Assembly (NCBI GenBank): GCA_964621645.1
Contig: CAZUMH010000048.1
Span: 1 to 23,757 of the forward strand
Reading direction: 5' to 3'
Source of the DNA: CAZUMH01 sp964621645
GTDB lineage: Bacteria; Zhuqueibacterota; QNDG01; JAGLOF01
Length of the DNA stretch: 23,757 nucleotides
Of this stretch, positions 7,752 through 14,492 are shown one piece after another. Numbering within the stretch: the stretch's first letter is position 1; each line of letters begins with the position of its first letter. The position numbers and the translations under genes are program-made. The notes under the pieces were generated by a model. It was not told the DNA's origin. It saw only the letters and a program-made list of their open reading frames with translations, and searched no databases.

Positions 7752-9941
7752 TTATTTAATCACTATCAGCTTCACGGTCTTGGTATATTCTCCGGCCCGG
7801 AATACGGCAAAATAGATCCCCGTTGGACAAGAGCCGGCATCCCAATGCATGGTATACTGTCCGGCCTCCAATTTCCCATTTACGACCGTATAAATATCAT
7901 TACCCACGATATTGTATATCTTCATTGATACCTCAGTATCCGCAGGCAAATCAAATTTAAAAACGGTGTTGCCATTGAAAGGATTCGGATAGTTTTGCGA
8001 CAGGGAGAAAGATTCCGGTACCTGGTTGTGGTCTTCTTGGAAAACATCGGTGGTAAGATTCAGATACAGCGCTACATCGATGCTGAAGTCCGGGATTGTG
8101 AGCTCTACCGTACCGTTTCCGGAGTTCTCCTGAGTCGAAGACAGCAAACCGCCGCTGGCAGGATCGTACCATCGCGCTTCATATGATTGGTAGGCAGGGA
8201 GTGACATTGTCATTGTCTTGCTATGCATCGTGTTTGTATGATCGGAGTAGTGGTGGATATAGACAAGGTATTCGTCATCACCGGCAAGGCAGTAGGCCCG
8301 CATCTTATCTGGATCCGCCGTGGAAACAAGGTCATTGCGGGGGACCATGGCTGCATAATTTTTAAGGTTATCAATGACCGTGTGAAAATGGTTCATCCAC
8401 TCGAGAGTGGATCTGTTGTAATTGATGCCGTCCTGATCATTATACCCGGAGAACCAGATCAGCATATTCGCGCCCGCAGTAAATCCGGCCCAGTATCCTA
8501 TCCGTTCGTAATCATGCCAATGCTGCGCGAGGTTCTGTTCACCGCCGCCGTATTCGCCGAACATCACAGGTTTGGAATATTTGTTATATCGATATGATGC
8601 CTGGTACTGGATGAGAGAATCAATGGTGAAGTCGGTAAATCCGCTTCCAGGGTAGCAGTGATCATCGGTGATATCGATGGCCGGAGAGCTGTCCACCAGG
8701 CTGATCTTGCTCCAGTTGAAATTCCAGAATGACACGGTATGCGGTCGTTGCAGTGGATCGGCTTGATCAATGGTCTCATCCATGGCCTGCAGCCAGGCAG
8801 GCGATGAAAAGCTCCCGTATTCATTGTTGTACTCCCAGACAAAGACATTGCGGAAGGCCGCATAGCGGTTAACGACATAGCGGACATACTTTTCTTGCAG
8901 CGCCAGGCCGTCCGGGTAGCCTGCAGTGTAAGTTACCGACAGACTGGGGAAGGGCCCTCCTAAACTGGTGCTCCAATAGCATTGGGAAAAGGGGTATTCC
9001 GTAATATCGAAAATAGTAAACAGGCACATGTACCAGTAAATGTTCCGTTCTTTGGTTTGGGACAGCCACCGGTCGATCAGCTTTGCGTCCTCCAGATTAT
9101 ATGAATCCAGGCTGCCGGTATTATACAGCAAGTTGGCCTGACCCTCGAGACTGTTCCAGTCGAAGCTGGTGGGAAACATGGTCTGATGGAACATATGCAG
9201 CCGGTAGGTGTTGATCTGTTTGTTCGTAATATAATCCCACATATCCGTCACCTGTGAACTCCCCGGATCAAAGCCGAGAAAGGCGGCCGTCACCGCGGGA
9301 GTGTGGCCGTTGATGCCGACCGGGATAAAGACAGTACCGTCACTGTGCACATAAGTATGCGGATTACCATCCGCTATGCTGACGAAACCGTGATTATCTT
9401 CAGCCGGCTCTGTGCACTGAAATGAACCACTGTTCTCAGCCACTCCTCCCGAAGTGGTAAATTGTAATGAATACTGCCAGGTTCCCGTCTGGGTCGGAGA
9501 GAAGCGGAGCTTCCAGGTATTGGCATCGTAGTAAAATCCTTCCGCGGTGACCACCTGGGAATTGGGCCCGGTGAAGGTCCCGGTAATCAGAACATCCCAA
9601 AAAGGATTGGCATAGCTGTCATGGTTCTCTATCGTCAGCTCATAGACATCCCACTCGGCGGCGCTATTCGGTGTCGGAGAGATAACCGTAATTTCAGGAG
9701 GATGTACCGCAGGAAGTGTTTTCCGGAACCTGCTGTCCATTATGGAAGGACCTGGGCGGCTTGCTTCCGTCAGGGCTCGGCTCCATCTGACAGTGCCGCC
9801 GGAATTTCCATCCGGAGCGGCTACGGCCCCTGTTGCGAGGACAGAACCAGGTAGGATCAAAAATCCTACAATAGTAATCACCGCCCGCAACGATGCCGTC
9901 GTTGTCCGGTTGGAATGAGTACTCACGTAAACCATGTTCAT
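7752..9941 (-). CDS. Secreted DUF5060 + GH-A-type glycosidase-like protein with type IX sorting domain
   Basis: A 729-residue protein from the ATG at 9941, which has GGAG four bases upstream and gives a signal peptide ending near ATGAVAAP. An in-frame ATG at 10013 would add 24 unlikely residues. Order of domains: signal (1-42); DUF5060 Ig-like domain (about 81-176, with FYYDANTWKLRFSP and TGTWQY); TIM-barrel-like region (about 200-540) with VWEYNNEYG (Glu374 as likely acid/base) and VMFGEYGGGE (Glu463 as likely nucleophile); and a C-terminal sorting domain (644-729) with SLSQNYPNPFNG. DUF5060 proteins are secreted glycosidases of the DUF4038/GH-A kind acting on plant or algal polysaccharide. 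Substrate unknown. It is alone on its transcript as far as can be seen. Confidence 0.85.
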   Translation of the reverse strand: MNMVYVSTHSNRTTTASLRAVITIVGFLILPGSVLATGAVAAPDGNSGGTVRWSRALTEASRPGPSIMDSRFRKTLPAVHPPEITVISPTPNSAAEWDVYELTIENHDSYANPFWDVLITGTFTGPNSQVVTAEGFYYDANTWKLRFSPTQTGTWQYSLQFTTSGGVAENSGSFQCTEPAEDNHGFVSIADGNPHTYVHSDGTVFIPVGINGHTPAVTAAFLGFDPGSSQVTDMWDYITNKQINTYRLHMFHQTMFPTSFDWNSLEGQANLLYNTGSLDSYNLEDAKLIDRWLSQTKERNIYWYMCLFTIFDITEYPFSQCYWSTSLGGPFPSLSVTYTAGYPDGLALQEKYVRYVVNRYAAFRNVFVWEYNNEYGSFSSPAWLQAMDETIDQADPLQRPHTVSFWNFNWSKISLVDSSPAIDITDDHCYPGSGFTDFTIDSLIQYQASYRYNKYSKPVMFGEYGGGEQNLAQHWHDYERIGYWAGFTAGANMLIWFSGYNDQDGINYNRSTLEWMNHFHTVIDNLKNYAAMVPRNDLVSTADPDKMRAYCLAGDDEYLVYIHHYSDHTNTMHSKTMTMSLPAYQSYEARWYDPASGGLLSSTQENSGNGTVELTIPDFSIDVALYLNLTTDVFQEDHNQVPESFSLSQNYPNPFNGNTVFKFDLPADTEVSMKIYNIVGNDIYTVVNGKLEAGQYTMHWDAGSCPTGIYFAVFRAGEYTKTVKLIVIK

Positions 9942-10240
9942 TGGTCTCCATATATCGGCAAAAAACCTCTGTTCTCTCGGAGCATAATCCGCCCCTTTTA
10001 TTAAAGGTATCACTAATTTTTTGAATTTATCAATATCTTTTTTACTGTAATGAATTTCTAGAGTGCCAATCTATCCTCCTGCGCCACGGCCTTCAGCACC
10101 AGACAGGATACAATTCTATTGGCGCTCTGACAGGTCGGATGATGGACTGATTAAAGGGAATGAGCCGATCTGAGAGTGAGGCAACAGGAGACGGATCTTT
10201 ACAACGTACCGCTTATTGGGGAGAACCCGCCACAGCGTTT

Positions 10241-10630
10241 TTACAATTCGGGCAGCTTCTCGACAAACTTTTTCTTTAGTTCGGCCACTTTTACCAGTTC
10301 CCGCATGGCTTTATTGGAAGACTTCTTCTTTAAAACATTAAACTGTTCGGTGAGCTTATTAAAATCCTTCAAGTCATACTGGAGCTGATGTTTTTTATAC
10401 ACCGCCTCCAGCCGCCCCAGGATGGATGCCTCCATCTCGGCGTCTTCGTTGGCATTGTTCAAGGCGTCTTTGAGACGCAGAATGACGGTTTTATCGTCCC
10501 CGGATCTCTCCGCTTCCTCGGCTTCAGCCAGATATTTTTTTACTCTCCCACCCTTGACGGCTTTGATGATTCCCGCAGAAGCCAGCAAAAGGACTCCCAC
10601 AACGATGAGGGCGATGAAAATGGGATCCAT
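10241..10630 (-). CDS. Small membrane-anchored helical protein
   Basis: A 129-residue protein with one N-terminal membrane helix (about 4-25, IFIALIVVGVLLLASAGIIKAV) followed by a charged, almost entirely helical cytoplasmic or periplasmic part (KKYLAEAEEAERSGDD, LKDALNNANEDAEMEASILGRLEAVYKK). The helix pairs resemble a degenerate TPR or coiled coil. I do not recognise a named family. It follows the 79-residue membrane protein with a two-base gap, and its AGGAG ribosome binding site lies within the end of that gene. The two are therefore an operon and probably act together. Confidence 0.7.
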   Translation of the reverse strand: MDPIFIALIVVGVLLLASAGIIKAVKGGRVKKYLAEAEEAERSGDDKTVILRLKDALNNANEDAEMEASILGRLEAVYKKHQLQYDLKDFNKLTEQFNVLKKKSSNKAMRELVKVAELKKKFVEKLPEL

Positions 10631-10632
10631 AC

Positions 10633-10872
10633 TTACTTCTCCTTATCTTCCATTCTTTTACTTATATCATCTCGCTCCTTCTTCATCTCATCGTACTCGC
10701 CCTTTTTCCGTATTTCAATGATCTGTTTTCTTAAATCCCAGATTGACCATCCCATAAGCGCCAGACTGATGACCACCCAATAGGCCTTCAGATCCCCTGT
10801 AATACCAAAAATAATCAAGAGGATACAGAGCAAGATAAAGCAGACATCCCAAATAATATGCAGGACCGGCAT
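10633..10872 (-). CDS. Small two-helix membrane protein
   Basis: A 79-residue protein with two close hydrophobic helices (about 5-24 and 30-45) and a highly charged C-terminal helix (KKGEYDEMKKERDDISKRMEDKEK). This 'double-helix hairpin plus coiled tail' shape is seen in many small scaffold or sensor-like membrane proteins. No family is recognised. The start is firm because a perfect AAGGAGGT Shine-Dalgarno lies five bases before the ATG. It is the first gene of a pair with the 129-residue protein and has an unusually long (over 500 bases) upstream region free of genes. Confidence 0.7.
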   Translation of the reverse strand: MPVLHIIWDVCFILLCILLIIFGITGDLKAYWVVISLALMGWSIWDLRKQIIEIRKKGEYDEMKKERDDISKRMEDKEK

Positions 10873-10876
10873 AATG

Positions 10877-10884
10877 ACCTCCTT
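10877..10884 (-). promoter_or_regulatory. Full-consensus Shine-Dalgarno for small membrane protein
   Basis: AAGGAGGT on the - strand, ending five bases before the ATG at 10872. It is the strongest ribosome binding site in the window and fixes the start of the 79-residue gene, suggesting that the pair is translated strongly. Confidence 0.75.
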
Positions 10885-11199
10885 AAGTTGATAGGAAAAG
10901 AATTGATAAAATATTATTGTACAATATTTTTACAACCTAATAAAGCAATATTCTTCAAGCATCCCTGCAGAGCTACTGTCTATTTTGATTATTCGGCATG
11001 GATTTCATTATGTTATTGTGATCAGCCTGCTTCTCCGGGAGTTGGGCCTTCATGTCGGTGGTTCAGGAGAGCAGACCGCAACAAGATGCCTGATATTACC
11101 GGCCCTCAGGAACGGGGTAAATTCGCATCTCCCCTGATGCGAGGAATATTTTTTTCTATTACGCTTCCGGAGTCGGAAAATGATTGCAGATATCGGATG

Positions 11200-11228
11200 A
11201 CTTTAATAAAATAATCGCTGAATGTCAA
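11200..11228 (-). promoter_or_regulatory. Possible sigma-70-like promoter for the small membrane protein pair
   Basis: A perfect TTGACA (-35) and TAAAGT (4 of 6 -10) with a 17-base spacer, reading toward the gene that starts at 10872. It would leave a leader of about 320 bases. The match is by eye, and the -10 is weak. Confidence 0.3.
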
Positions 11229-11389
11229 GCAAAAAAATGGCTCTGTCTGTGAAAAAGCACCCTTCCCTTTTCCTGTTTATCACTGACATTTCAGAATTGA
11301 TCGCGCTTCACTTAAATGATAAATCACGGGCCAGGAACCATGTTTAATAAAAATATTTGGGAGGATGGTTTCTCGCTACCATGTGGGTC

Positions 11390-12196
11390 TCAGCCGGGCG
11401 TTTTTTCCAGGTTTTCACCATACTTTCTGGCGATCCAGAAAACAGTGATAATAACCAGAGCGCTCATGAAACCCGGGACCATCGGATTAATCCTGTCACC
11501 TGCCGTGAAAAAATTAAACGTGCCGTGCCAGAGAACAACCGGCCACAATACATACCTGGCCTGCTTGACCAGCCAGCCCAGCAGCAGGGAGCCGAACACC
11601 AGCCCGACCAGCCATCCGATAATTCCGAAAGGGAGCATGGCGCTGAAGTCCTTATCATAAAAAAACAGGGGCAGATGCCAGGGAGCCCAAATAAAGGCCG
11701 TGTACAAGGTGGCTATTCTGGCCGGGAACCTCTTGGACAATTCCGGGAAGAGGAATCCCCGCCAGCCGCCCTCTTCTCCCAGGCCGTAGAAAAAACACCA
11801 GGAAAGCCAGATCAGCAAGGGGTTCGTCACCGGCAGTTTGGCGTTTACCCCCAGATCGGAGAGAACCGGCCGGGATCCGGTAACGATGACGCCGCCGAAC
11901 ACGGCAATCAGAAAAAAGACAACCGGCATGCCAACTCCCAGCAGTATCCACTTACTTTCCGGCCGTCTGAAAAGCTTATCACGGAAATATGTTTTAACGC
12001 CTTCTCTTTTTTCGAAGAGACAGGTGGTAATCAGCCCGCTGAGGAAAGGGCCCAGCCCTCCGGCAAGCTGCAGCCAGCCGGAAAAACCCCAGCCAACCGA
12101 TACATTACGGGCCAGAAGATTGGGCAGCCAGATGATCCAGGTGATACCGTAGGCAAAGAGGATATACGTAACAAGTCTCTTATTATGCAGTTTCAT
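11390..12196 (-). CDS. CPBP-family (CAAX-like) intramembrane metalloprotease
   Basis: A 268-residue integral membrane protein from the ATG at 12196. In-frame alternatives are the ATG at 12205 and a TTG at 12232; none has a strong ribosome binding site. All motifs of the CPBP/ABI family are present: GEEGGWRGF (Glu141, Glu142, Arg146 of EExxxR), FIWAPWH (F-x5-H with His174) and LWHGTFNF (His224, Asn228). These residues line the membrane-embedded active site of Rce1-like proteases. In bacteria such proteins process peptides or give self-immunity to bacteriocins, but many have no known substrate, and no bacteriocin gene is visible nearby. The gene appears monocistronic, with a gene-free stretch downstream. 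Confidence 0.87.
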   Translation of the reverse strand: MKLHNKRLVTYILFAYGITWIIWLPNLLARNVSVGWGFSGWLQLAGGLGPFLSGLITTCLFEKREGVKTYFRDKLFRRPESKWILLGVGMPVVFFLIAVFGGVIVTGSRPVLSDLGVNAKLPVTNPLLIWLSWCFFYGLGEEGGWRGFLFPELSKRFPARIATLYTAFIWAPWHLPLFFYDKDFSAMLPFGIIGWLVGLVFGSLLLGWLVKQARYVLWPVVLWHGTFNFFTAGDRINPMVPGFMSALVIITVFWIARKYGENLEKTPG

Positions 12197-12304
12197 AACG
12201 TCCATCGGATTAAGTGATTGTCTGCATTTCAATCGGACCGACAGATAAACGGACCCCTCCTCCAGTCTGTCATTCCGATCCTGATACGTATCAACGGTTA
12301 CGGA

Positions 12305-12925
12305 TTAACCGGTCTTTCTGTTTTCACTTTTTCCCCAGGCGTCAGCCACAAGCGGATTGTTGGCAAAGAACCGATCCCGTACTTTCACATCGACACGGTT
12401 CAGAGGACAGGCGAAATTCATGCACTGGGAACACATGAAATTCAGCAGGGTCATAAAAAAGCCGCCGCAGGTCAGTAGATAAAGAATCAGGAGGAGCAGC
12501 TCCTTACCCAGGATGAGGAGCACTAAGGGGTACCCCCAGACAACGGCGAACCCGAGAAAGAAAACGGTCTTCTCCATAATTGTCATCGGTCCGGGCCGGT
12601 ACTTCCATACCTTGGGAGAGCCGTAATTGGCCCAGCATTTCAATGAGCGTATGGATTCGGCATAGTGGGGACAGTGGGAACACATAACCCTGATCTCGAT
12701 CAATCCAAAAAAGGCAAATATGAAGATTATCCAGGGCAGCAGCAGCCAGCCGTTCAGCCGGTAGATCCCGGCACCGCCGAGTAAAAACGGAGGGAACGCC
12801 AATAAAAGAAATATCAGCAAATCTTTTATCCTGAAATGGCAGTGGATGCTCTCCTTGACATTACAGTCAGTACAGGAATCCGAATCACAGGTTGCTATCG
12901 GTTTCTCAGGATTCAGGAACAGCAT
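12305..12925 (-). CDS. Cys-rich polytopic membrane protein of unknown function
   Basis: A 206-residue protein from the ATG at 12925, chosen because AAAGGAG lies eight bases upstream; an in-frame start at 12988 has none. An N-terminal cysteine cluster (C13, C18, C21, C29) precedes two membrane helices (about 34-52, 58-78). These are followed by MCSHCPHY (C82, C85) and C97 with the conserved-looking WANYGSPKVWKYRPGPM segment, two more helices (about 119-160), and MCSQCMNFACPLN (C165, C168, C173). The paired Cys motifs after helices suggest metal or iron-sulfur binding at the membrane surface. I recognise this as a recurring hypothetical family but cannot name a function. Confidence 0.75.
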   Translation of the reverse strand: MLFLNPEKPIATCDSDSCTDCNVKESIHCHFRIKDLLIFLLLAFPPFLLGGAGIYRLNGWLLLPWIIFIFAFFGLIEIRVMCSHCPHYAESIRSLKCWANYGSPKVWKYRPGPMTIMEKTVFFLGFAVVWGYPLVLLILGKELLLLILYLLTCGGFFMTLLNFMCSQCMNFACPLNRVDVKVRDRFFANNPLVADAWGKSENRKTG

Positions 12926-13141
12926 GAAAACGGCTCCTTTATGTAAGGGATAAACGGATTTTGTGGCCGTCTCGGATTCATGCCGCACCTCGTTCCACTC
13001 AAGCTGAACCGCAGGCTCGATTCACATCCCGAATCGTGATAAGCCCGTACACCTGCAAGGCGGCACCCAAGAGAATGGACTTCCTTATACAACGCATTTC
13101 TTACTTTGGATGATCCTGTCCCGAAGGCCGGCTGTATGCTG

Positions 13142-13633
13142 CTATGTTTCAAGGGCTATTACCTGTATAATGAGTGAACCATCCTTGTTTATTATCATTT
13201 CAATGAACTGTTCATTTTCTTTTACAAGGAACGTGTTGAAGGCCTTCCATTTGATAAATTTCACATCTGTCAGCATGCGACACTCCAGATTCTTACAGAC
13301 CTCGAAACCGGAATAAAAATATTTGCTTACTATTTTTACGGGATCCCCCTCCTCCAGTCCTCGTGATATCTTTTCTATCATTATACTATAATATATCTCT
13401 TCCAGCACCAACGACACCCGGTAAAAAAGCTGGTCTTTTATATCACTGTCATCTGCATAGACTGCATGATAATTTCCTGTATCGCCGCGCAGTTCATAAA
13501 AATATGGACCGCAGGTCAAATACGTGATCGATATCTCCGGGCTGGGAATGTCAGTAGGCAGCGGCTGCACGTCTGTTTCCTGCGCCCAAACCAGACCGAC
13601 ATTAAGCAGGAAGAGCAAGATTGGTATTCTCAT
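13142..13633 (-). CDS. Secreted small protein of unknown function
   Basis: A 163-residue protein with a short signal peptide (MRIPILLFLLNVGLVWA, cleaved before QE). The mature part is mixed alpha/beta with three cysteines (YLTCGPY, FEVCKNLECRM), which could form a disulfide in the periplasm. No family is recognised. The end (FIEMIINKDGSLIIQVIAL) looks like paired strands. A 13-bp hairpin (13654-13698) sits immediately upstream of the start and may affect its expression. The ribosome binding site is weak (GAAGA). It follows the DUF2541 gene in the same direction with a 94-base gap. Confidence 0.65.
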   Translation of the reverse strand: MRIPILLFLLNVGLVWAQETDVQPLPTDIPSPEISITYLTCGPYFYELRGDTGNYHAVYADDSDIKDQLFYRVSLVLEEIYYSIMIEKISRGLEEGDPVKIVSKYFYSGFEVCKNLECRMLTDVKFIKWKAFNTFLVKENEQFIEMIINKDGSLIIQVIALET

Positions 13634-13653
13634 CGTGTCTTCATATAACCGGA

Positions 13654-13698
13654 ATGGAACCCTGGAGACAGGATACAGCCTCGTATCCAGGGTTCCAT
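13654..13698. repeat. 13-bp perfect inverted repeat between two secreted-protein genes
   Basis: ATGGAACCCTGGA (13654-13666) pairs fully with TCCAGGGTTCCAT (13686-13698) around a 19-base loop. A second, overlapping hairpin (GATAC/GTATC) lies in the loop. No T-run follows on the - strand, so it is not a standard terminator. It lies 20 bases upstream of the 13633 start. Confidence 0.7.
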
Positions 13699-13727
13699 CA
13701 ACTCTATTATCAGATCATTTTCTTTTA

Positions 13728-14126
13728 TTATTTACGCCCGTAAAGCCGTATTGTGGCCCGCCTGGCATTCGCTGTTGTGGAGGAGTACCAGAAGACCACT
13801 TTTTTTATAATCCGGTTTTTCCCGGGCAGATCGATCACTCGTGTCTCGCCGCCGATGGGAATTACTTTGCGTATTTTGACATCGAAAACATCACCATTGG
13901 CAAAATAAACCTTCAGGTCCTGGAACTTTACGCCTGACTGTTTCACGGTTAGTTTTATTTTTGTGAATATGCCTTCATCCGCTCCCACATTAATGACATC
14001 TCTTTCGGTCCTGAAGGTCACTTTCCGGGTTCCCAGCAGCTTCCAGCGCGGTGCCTGGGCTTCAAGCGCCACGGCCGCTCCCAGACATACAATCAGCAGT
14101 ACCGCCATAAAACGAATCGATTTCAT
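13728..14126 (-). CDS. Secreted DUF2541-like protein
   Basis: A 132-residue protein from the ATG at 14126, which has AAAAGGAGGG upstream and yields a clean signal peptide (MKSIRFMAVLLIVCLGAAVALEAQA). The in-frame start at 14225 would hide the signal. The mature part matches the DUF2541 pattern: 'WKLLGTRKVTFRTERDVI' at the start, then 'FQDLKVYFANGDVFDVKIR', 'IDLPGKNRIIKKVVFWYSS' and 'RATIRLYGRK' at the end. DUF2541 proteins are small periplasmic or exported beta-proteins of unknown role. It is followed by the 163-residue secreted protein. Confidence 0.8.
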   Translation of the reverse strand: MKSIRFMAVLLIVCLGAAVALEAQAPRWKLLGTRKVTFRTERDVINVGADEGIFTKIKLTVKQSGVKFQDLKVYFANGDVFDVKIRKVIPIGGETRVIDLPGKNRIIKKVVFWYSSTTANARRATIRLYGRK

Positions 14127-14266
14127 TGTTCCCTCCTTTTTGGTAAGTAGTATGGATTGAGTGGAGACACGGTTACATTGATATCGGATTGTCTCGTGCG
14201 ACATTCTGTTCGGTCCCCGCCTCAAATCACCGAGCCCGATGTTTTTGGGTATACTGTTTATCCTTT

Positions 14267-14442
14267 TCAGTTTCCCGGATTGTATTGAATGTATTGCGAA
14301 ACGGCGATGAATGATATCTTATTTCTCATAACATGGTCGTAGAACCGGGATTGCCAGGCAAACAGGGGTTTATTCTGCGAGCACGTTTTGTAACAATTAA
14401 TTTTAATGATCCGGTTATTGACGACAGGGTATTCTCGCCCTG
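14267..14442 (-). pseudogene. Remnant of a Y1 transposase (IS200 / REP-associated type), C-terminal part
   Basis: Two adjacent frames carry the C-terminal third of a REP-associated tyrosine transposase (TnpA_REP/RayT, Y1_Tnp family). From 14442, one frame reads QGENTLSSITGSLKLIVTKRARRIN, like the family's 'LSSIIGSFKSAVTK.ARR'. After a net one-base loss near the AATAAACCCC run, the adjacent frame continues PLFAWQSRFYDHVMRNKISF then VSQYIQYNPGN. Members typically read 'FAWQ.RFYDHIIRNE..L..I..YI..NP..W'. The final Trp codon is a TGA stop here. The N-terminal HUH part is absent. The usual position of the catalytic Tyr is Leu in the first frame. This cannot be active. Family patterns are from memory. 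Confidence 0.7.
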
Positions 14443-14474
14443 ATAAAGAAAACGTGACCAACCAATTGTCAAGA

Positions 14475-14489
14475 CAAGGCACTGCCTTG
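14475..14489. terminator. Short hairpin after the beta-lactamase-like gene
   Basis: CAAGGC (14475-14480) and GCCTTG (14484-14489) form a 6-bp stem with a 3-base loop, four bases beyond the stop of the beta-lactamase-like gene. No T-run follows, so terminator function is uncertain. Confidence 0.3.
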
Positions 14490-14492
14490 ACT

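Larger units (their letters stand above)
10873..11389. other. 517-base gene-free region upstream of small membrane protein pair
   Basis: I see no supported gene on either strand. It holds three small signals. First, a TTGACA (11223-11228) with TAAAGT 17 bases on (11200-11205), a possible - strand promoter. Second, a 7-bp hairpin (TCGCATC at 11123-11129, GATGCGA at 11136-11142) followed on the + strand by seven T (11149-11155). Third, a perfect 12-base palindrome TATTGTACAATA (10915-10926) about 40 bases before the 79-residue gene. Confidence 0.5.
14127..14492. other. 366-base spacer holding a transposase remnant
   Basis: Between the beta-lactamase-like gene and the DUF2541 gene. The part at 14267-14442 is a Y1 transposase fragment, described in its own entry. 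A short hairpin (CAAGGC/GCCTTG, 14475-14489) follows the beta-lactamase stop. Bases 14127-14266 show nothing that I can name. Confidence 0.5.

Noticed and set aside
11123..11155. Hairpin followed by seven T on the + strand, resembling an intrinsic terminator
   Set aside because: No + strand gene ends here, and the stem is only 7 bp with six bases between it and the T-run. It is kept only as a note in the region entry.
11357..12217. 286-residue + strand frame opposite the CPBP protease
   Set aside because: The - strand frame has all catalytic motifs of CPBP proteases. The + strand product is a Gln/Gly/Pro-rich shadow.
14443..14472. TTGACA on the - strand (14467-14472) as a promoter for the DUF2541 gene
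   Set aside because: No acceptable -10 element at 16-18 bases, and it lies about 340 bases upstream, before the transposase fossil.
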